Origin: DATAFT01 sp035544635
Lineage (GTDB): Bacteria; Acidobacteriota; Thermoanaerobaculia; Multivoradales; Multivoraceae
Length of the DNA: 29,494 nt
Reading direction: 5' to 3'
Assembly (NCBI GenBank): GCA_035544635.1
Contig: DATKDQ010000354.1
Location: forward strand, 1-29,494
The translations under genes and the position numbers were made by a program. Shown one piece after another: positions 26,135 to 29,494 of this stretch. The notes beneath the pieces were generated by a model. That model was not told the origin of the DNA. It was given only the letters and a program-made list of their open reading frames with translations, and made no database searches. Position 1 is the first letter of the stretch. Every line of letters starts with the position of its first letter.

Positions 26135-28843
26135 CTATCCGCCCTTCGCGTCGTACCAGTCGGCGCCCCAGCCCACCTCCACCACCAACGGCACAGCGAG
26201 CCGCTCGACGCCCTCCATCTCCTCCTTCACCCACGATCCCACCTCGGCCGCCGCGTCCGCCGGCGCTTCGAGCACCAGCTCGTCGTGGACGGTGAGCAGG
26301 AGCGCCGCCGGCGAGCCCTCGCGCGCGAGCCGCCGCTCGACGCGCACCATCGCCATCTTGAGCAGGTCGGCGGCGGTGCCCTGGATGCGCGCGTTGATCG
26401 CCATGCGCCTCGCGTTCTCGCGCAGGTTCCAGTTCCTGGCGCCGATGTCGGGGAGCCAGCGCGCGCGGCCGTAGAGCGTCTCGACGCGCCCGTCGCGCCG
26501 CGCGCGCTCGATCGTCTCCTCGGTGTACGCGCGCACCCGCGGCAGGCGCTCGAAGTACGCCTCGATGAACCGCGCGGCATCCTTCTGGTCGATGCCGAGG
26601 TTGGCGGCCAGCCCGAACGGGCTCATGCCGTAGATGATCCCGAAGTTGATCACCTTCGCCGCCCGGCGCTGGTCCGGCGTGACCAGCGCGGGCGTGCCGC
26701 CGAAGACCAGCGCGGCGGTCGAGGCGTGGATGTCCTCACCGCGCCGGAACGCCTCGACCAGGACCGGCTCCTCTGCAATGTGCGCGAGGATGCGCAGCTC
26801 GATCTGACTGTAGTCGGCGACCAGGAGCACCCAGCCCGCGGGGGCGCGAAACGCCTTGCGGATGCGCCGCCCGGTCTCGGTGCGGATCGGGATGTTCTGC
26901 AGGTTCGGGTTGGTCGACGACAGCCGGCCGGTCGCCGCCACCGCCTGCTCGAACCGGGTGTGCAGGCGGCCCTCCGCATCCACCAGGAGCGGCAGCGCGT
27001 CGACGTAGGTGGACTTGAGCTTCCCCCACTCGCGGAAGCGGAGGATCCGCTCGGGCAGGTCGAACCCCTGCGCCGCGAGCGACTCCAGCGTGTCGGCGCC
27101 GGTCGAGTAGCTCTTGGTCTTGCGGGTCCGCTTCAGGACCGGGTACGACAGCTTCTCGAACAGGATCGACCCGAGCTGCTGCGGTGAGTTGATGTTGAAC
27201 GGCTCGCCGGCGATCCGGTAGATCTCCTCCTCGAGCGCGGTGAGGTCGCGCTCGAGCTCCACCGACATCGCGCGCAGGTACTCGCAGTCGAGGAGGACGC
27301 CCTTCTCCTCCATCGCCACCAGCACCGGAATCAGGGGCGCTTCGATGGTGTCGTAGACCCGGCGGGCCGCGGCCGGCGCCCCGGGCTCTCCGCACTCGCG
27401 CTCCATCTGCTCGAGGAGGAGCCGGGGCAGCGCCGCGCGCTGCGCGGCGTACTCGAGCAGAGTGGGGTCGCCCGGCATCGGCTCCTCGCCCTTGCGCCAC
27501 CCGGCGTCCTTGGCGGCGAGCGGCTGCAGCCGCAGTCGCTCGAAGCAGACCTCTTCGAGCGTGAAGTCGCGGATCGAGGCACGCAGCAGGTAGGCGAGCA
27601 GCATGGAGTCGGCGAGCCGCGCCGGCACCTCGCCGCGCCAGCCGGCGAGACGGAGCGCCTCCTTCACGTCGTGGCCCGCGACCTCGCGCGACGAGTCGCC
27701 GAGCCAGGTGCGCAGGCTCTCGATCGCCGCCTGGCGCAGGCCGCCCCGCCGGAAGTCGGCGAGGAGCACCGCGCCGGGGGCGGTCTCGACGGCGAGGCCG
27801 ATCGGCGGCAGGCCGACCACCGCCAGCTGGACTCGGGCCGGCAGGCGCGCCGCAGCCTCGCGCCAGGCGTCCACGCTCTCCACCTCACGCGCCGGGGCGA
27901 TCTCGATCGCGCTCGACAGCGCTCCGTCCGCCTCCACCATCTCCTTCAAGAGCGAGAAGAATTCGAGCTCGCGGTAGAGCGCGGCGAGCGCCGCCGGGTC
28001 CGGCCGCTCGTGCTCGAGCGCCTCGGGATCGAACTCGACCGGGAGGTCGCACACGATGGTGGCGAGCTCCTTCGACATGCGCGCGTCGTCGGCGTAGCGA
28101 AGCAGCCCCTCACGATAGGTCTTGTGGGAGACCTCCGGCGCGTGCTCGAGAAGATTCTCGAGCGACCCGTACTGCTGGATCAGCTTCTTCGCGCCCTTGT
28201 CGCCGATGCCCTTGACTCCCGGCACGTTGTCGATGGTGTCGCCCATCAGCGCGAGCACGTCGGGGATCTGCTCGGGAGGCACGCCGAAGTCCGCCTCGAC
28301 CAGCGCGCGGTCGTACACCTTCTCGCGCCCGGTGTGGAGGAAGCTGACGCGGTCGCCGACCAGCTGCATGAGGTCCTTGTCCGCGCTCACCAGCACGACG
28401 TCGTAGCCCCCCTCCGCCGCCTTGCACGCGATGGTGCCGATCACGTCGTCGGCCTCGTAGCCGGCGAGCTCGAGGACGGGAATCCGGAACGCCTCGAGCG
28501 CCCGGCGCACGAAGGGGAGTTGTGCGCGCAGCTCCTCGGGCATCGGCGTGCGCGTCGCCTTGTAGTCGGCGAAGCGCTCGCTGCGGAAGGTCTTGCCGCC
28601 GACGTCCAGGGCGATGCCGACCAGCGCCGGGTCGTGCTCGCGCAGGAGCTTGCGCAGCATGTTGACGAAGCCGAGGACGGCGTTGGTCTGGAAGCCCTTG
28701 GAGTTGGAGAGCGGAGGCAGGGCGAAGAAGGCGCGGAAGATGATGCCGTAGCCGTCGATGAGATAGACGCGCCTGCGGCCCGACGGTTCGGTGGAGGGTG
28801 AGGACGCCGCCGGTGCGGCACGGTCGGGCACGGCGCCGGTCAT
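26135..28843 (-). CDS. polA: DNA polymerase I, proofreading site inactive
   Basis: 902 residues. The 5' nuclease domain (about 25-305) has VYLIDGYGIIFRAFFAL, the acidic cluster YEADDVIG and SADKDLMQLV. The 3'-5' exonuclease region (about 320-490) has kept its length but lost its carboxylates: the DTE motif is gone (VVGLPPIGLA), the NLKYD motif reads HDVKEA and the YxxxD motif reads YAAQR. The polymerase domain is intact: motif A VADYSQIELR (Asp677), motif B RRAAKVINFGIIYG (726-739) and motif C VHDE (852-855). It should fill gaps and remove RNA primers, like Taq-type Pol I without proofreading. The ATG at 28843 has no obvious Shine-Dalgarno; an N-terminal Ser/Pro-rich extension of about 22 residues precedes the nuclease domain. 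Confidence 0.97.
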   Translation of the reverse strand: MTGAVPDRAAPAASSPSTEPSGRRRVYLIDGYGIIFRAFFALPPLSNSKGFQTNAVLGFVNMLRKLLREHDPALVGIALDVGGKTFRSERFADYKATRTPMPEELRAQLPFVRRALEAFRIPVLELAGYEADDVIGTIACKAAEGGYDVVLVSADKDLMQLVGDRVSFLHTGREKVYDRALVEADFGVPPEQIPDVLALMGDTIDNVPGVKGIGDKGAKKLIQQYGSLENLLEHAPEVSHKTYREGLLRYADDARMSKELATIVCDLPVEFDPEALEHERPDPAALAALYRELEFFSLLKEMVEADGALSSAIEIAPAREVESVDAWREAAARLPARVQLAVVGLPPIGLAVETAPGAVLLADFRRGGLRQAAIESLRTWLGDSSREVAGHDVKEALRLAGWRGEVPARLADSMLLAYLLRASIRDFTLEEVCFERLRLQPLAAKDAGWRKGEEPMPGDPTLLEYAAQRAALPRLLLEQMERECGEPGAPAAARRVYDTIEAPLIPVLVAMEEKGVLLDCEYLRAMSVELERDLTALEEEIYRIAGEPFNINSPQQLGSILFEKLSYPVLKRTRKTKSYSTGADTLESLAAQGFDLPERILRFREWGKLKSTYVDALPLLVDAEGRLHTRFEQAVAATGRLSSTNPNLQNIPIRTETGRRIRKAFRAPAGWVLLVADYSQIELRILAHIAEEPVLVEAFRRGEDIHASTAALVFGGTPALVTPDQRRAAKVINFGIIYGMSPFGLAANLGIDQKDAARFIEAYFERLPRVRAYTEETIERARRDGRVETLYGRARWLPDIGARNWNLRENARRMAINARIQGTAADLLKMAMVRVERRLAREGSPAALLLTVHDELVLEAPADAAAEVGSWVKEEMEGVERLAVPLVVEVGWGADWYDAKGG

Positions 28844-29185
28844 GGTACACCGGCGCTGAGCGCCTGTAGGTGGCGCCGCGGCGGGCTGGTCGGGGCGGGG
28901 TGGCTCCTACGAGGCACCGGCGCGCGCTAAGTACAGGGCGATGAGCGTTGTGCGCGCGCCTGCGCTTCCGCTCGCTCCGCACGCCCACACTTCACCACCG
29001 CCCTACAGGCGGTCGCTCCAGAGCTGCCTCTACGGAGCCACCCCGCCCCGCCCGGACGCCCGCCGCTCCCAGCCCTGGGCAGCTGAAGTTCTGGAGAGCG
29101 CAGCTCGTTTGTCGCCAGGCAAGAACTCGGAGGGAGCCCCTTCTGGGGCGGGCCGTAATCGGGTCGCGACGGTAGAATCGTGGCG
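28844..29185. other. Divergent spacer between polA and the TPR gene (342 bp)
   Basis: No credible gene. It holds two interleaved inverted repeat pairs. Pair A is around CCTACAGGCG (28861-28874 inverted, 28999-29011). Pair B has 26-bp arms at 28891-28916 and 29025-29050, matching at 23 of 26 positions. A TAGAAT box lies at 29173-29178. The polA promoter should also be here but is not obvious. Confidence 0.65.
29173..29178 (+). promoter_or_regulatory. -10 box of the TPR gene
   Basis: TAGAAT ends 7 nt before the ATG at 29186, predicting a leaderless transcript. No Shine-Dalgarno is present. Confidence 0.6.
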
Positions 29186-29494
29186 ATGAGGCGACGCGAG
29201 GGAATGGTGGCGCTGGCGGTGGGCTGGACAGCGTTCTTCGCGCCTGTGAGTGGCGTAGACGCGGCGCTGCCGCCCGAGGCCTACGAGCTGCGCAACCTGG
29301 GGCTGGCCCAGCTCGAGAACGAGCGCCCGGGCGACGCCGAGGCGACCTACCACGAGCTGATCCAGGCCGCGCCGCGCGAGCCCCTGGGGCACGCCAACCT
29401 GGCGATCGCGCTCCTGCGCCAGCAGAAGTTCGACCAGGCGCTCGGCGCGATCGACCAGGCGCTGCGCGTCGCTCCGGCGCGCGCCGACCTGGTC
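29186..29494 (+). CDS. Exported TPR-repeat protein, N-terminal part (runs off window)
   Basis: 103 codons are visible. An N-terminal signal (basic MRRREGM, then VALAVGWTAFFAPVSGVDA, likely cleaved after VDA) is followed by TPR units: AYELRNLGLAQLENERPGDA with EATYHELIQAAPRE, and GHANLAIALLRQQKFDQALG with AIDQALRVAPARADL. The Pro after each helix pair and the A-x-P ends fit tetratricopeptide repeats. Such proteins act as scaffolds in the periplasm or membrane. The function cannot be named from this part. The start follows a TAGAAT box by 7 nt. Confidence 0.85.
   Translation, partial: MRRREGMVALAVGWTAFFAPVSGVDAALPPEAYELRNLGLAQLENERPGDAEATYHELIQAAPREPLGHANLAIALLRQQKFDQALGAIDQALRVAPARADLV

Overview
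The window is GC-rich, gene-dense and Gram-negative in character: it has lpxC, several lipoprotein signals and periplasmic proteins. It carries many sigma-54 regulators, a DUF4390-ntrY-ntrX operon, an RsbU/V/W partner-switching operon and selB. This mix suggests an Acidobacteriota-like or related soil/sediment lineage. The taxonomic guess is an inference with low to moderate confidence, because no rRNA is present. Most genes are ordinary chromosomal genes, and I see no phage, transposase or CRISPR array.

Layout. 1-125 (-) is the start of an OmpA-type lipoprotein gene behind a near-consensus sigma-54 promoter. 377-3970 (-) is a three-gene module that resembles enterobacterial GlrR/GlrK/QseG: an NtrC-type regulator, a GlrK-like histidine kinase and a TPR lipoprotein. 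4005-6064 (-) encodes a KtrAB/Trk potassium system. 6141-6216 (+) is tRNA-Ala(CGC), followed by an 80-bp-period duplication. 6440-7234 (-) is an AraC-type regulator and 7391-7867 (+) a DUF6265 protein. 7878-12342 (-) reads, in transcription order, small membrane protein, anti-sigma kinase, STAS antagonist, PP2C phosphatase, lipoprotein-type Pcm and a ZnuA-like lipoprotein. 12603-14090 (-) is a GAF-AAA+ regulator whose GAFTGA loop is altered. 14194-17088 (-) is uvrA and 17123-17614 (-) smpB. 17935-18876 (+) is lpxC with a candidate sigma-54 promoter. 19098-23293 (+) is DUF4390-ntrY-ntrX. 23573-24046 (+) is yqeY and 24092-26032 (+) selB. 26135-28843 (-) is polA, with a proofreading domain that has lost its catalytic residues. 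29186 to the end (+) is a TPR protein.

Main theme. Three sigma-54-type AAA+ regulators lie in the same 30 kb as three sequences with exact -24/-12 spacing. Those three sequences precede an outer-membrane-type lipoprotein gene, lpxC, and a 51-residue membrane protein at the head of the partner-switching region. This suggests a local sigma-54 circuit for envelope biogenesis and stress. The motifs are read directly from the sequence; the circuit is inference.

A second theme is transcript architecture. Several genes have a -10 box (TATAAT, TAGAAT or TACAAT) only 6-13 nt before the start codon and no Shine-Dalgarno sequence, as expected for leaderless mRNAs. Other genes have strong Shine-Dalgarno sequences. 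A third is an intergenic repeat seen twice (2517-2626 and 18885-18964), which is probably a dispersed family in this genome.
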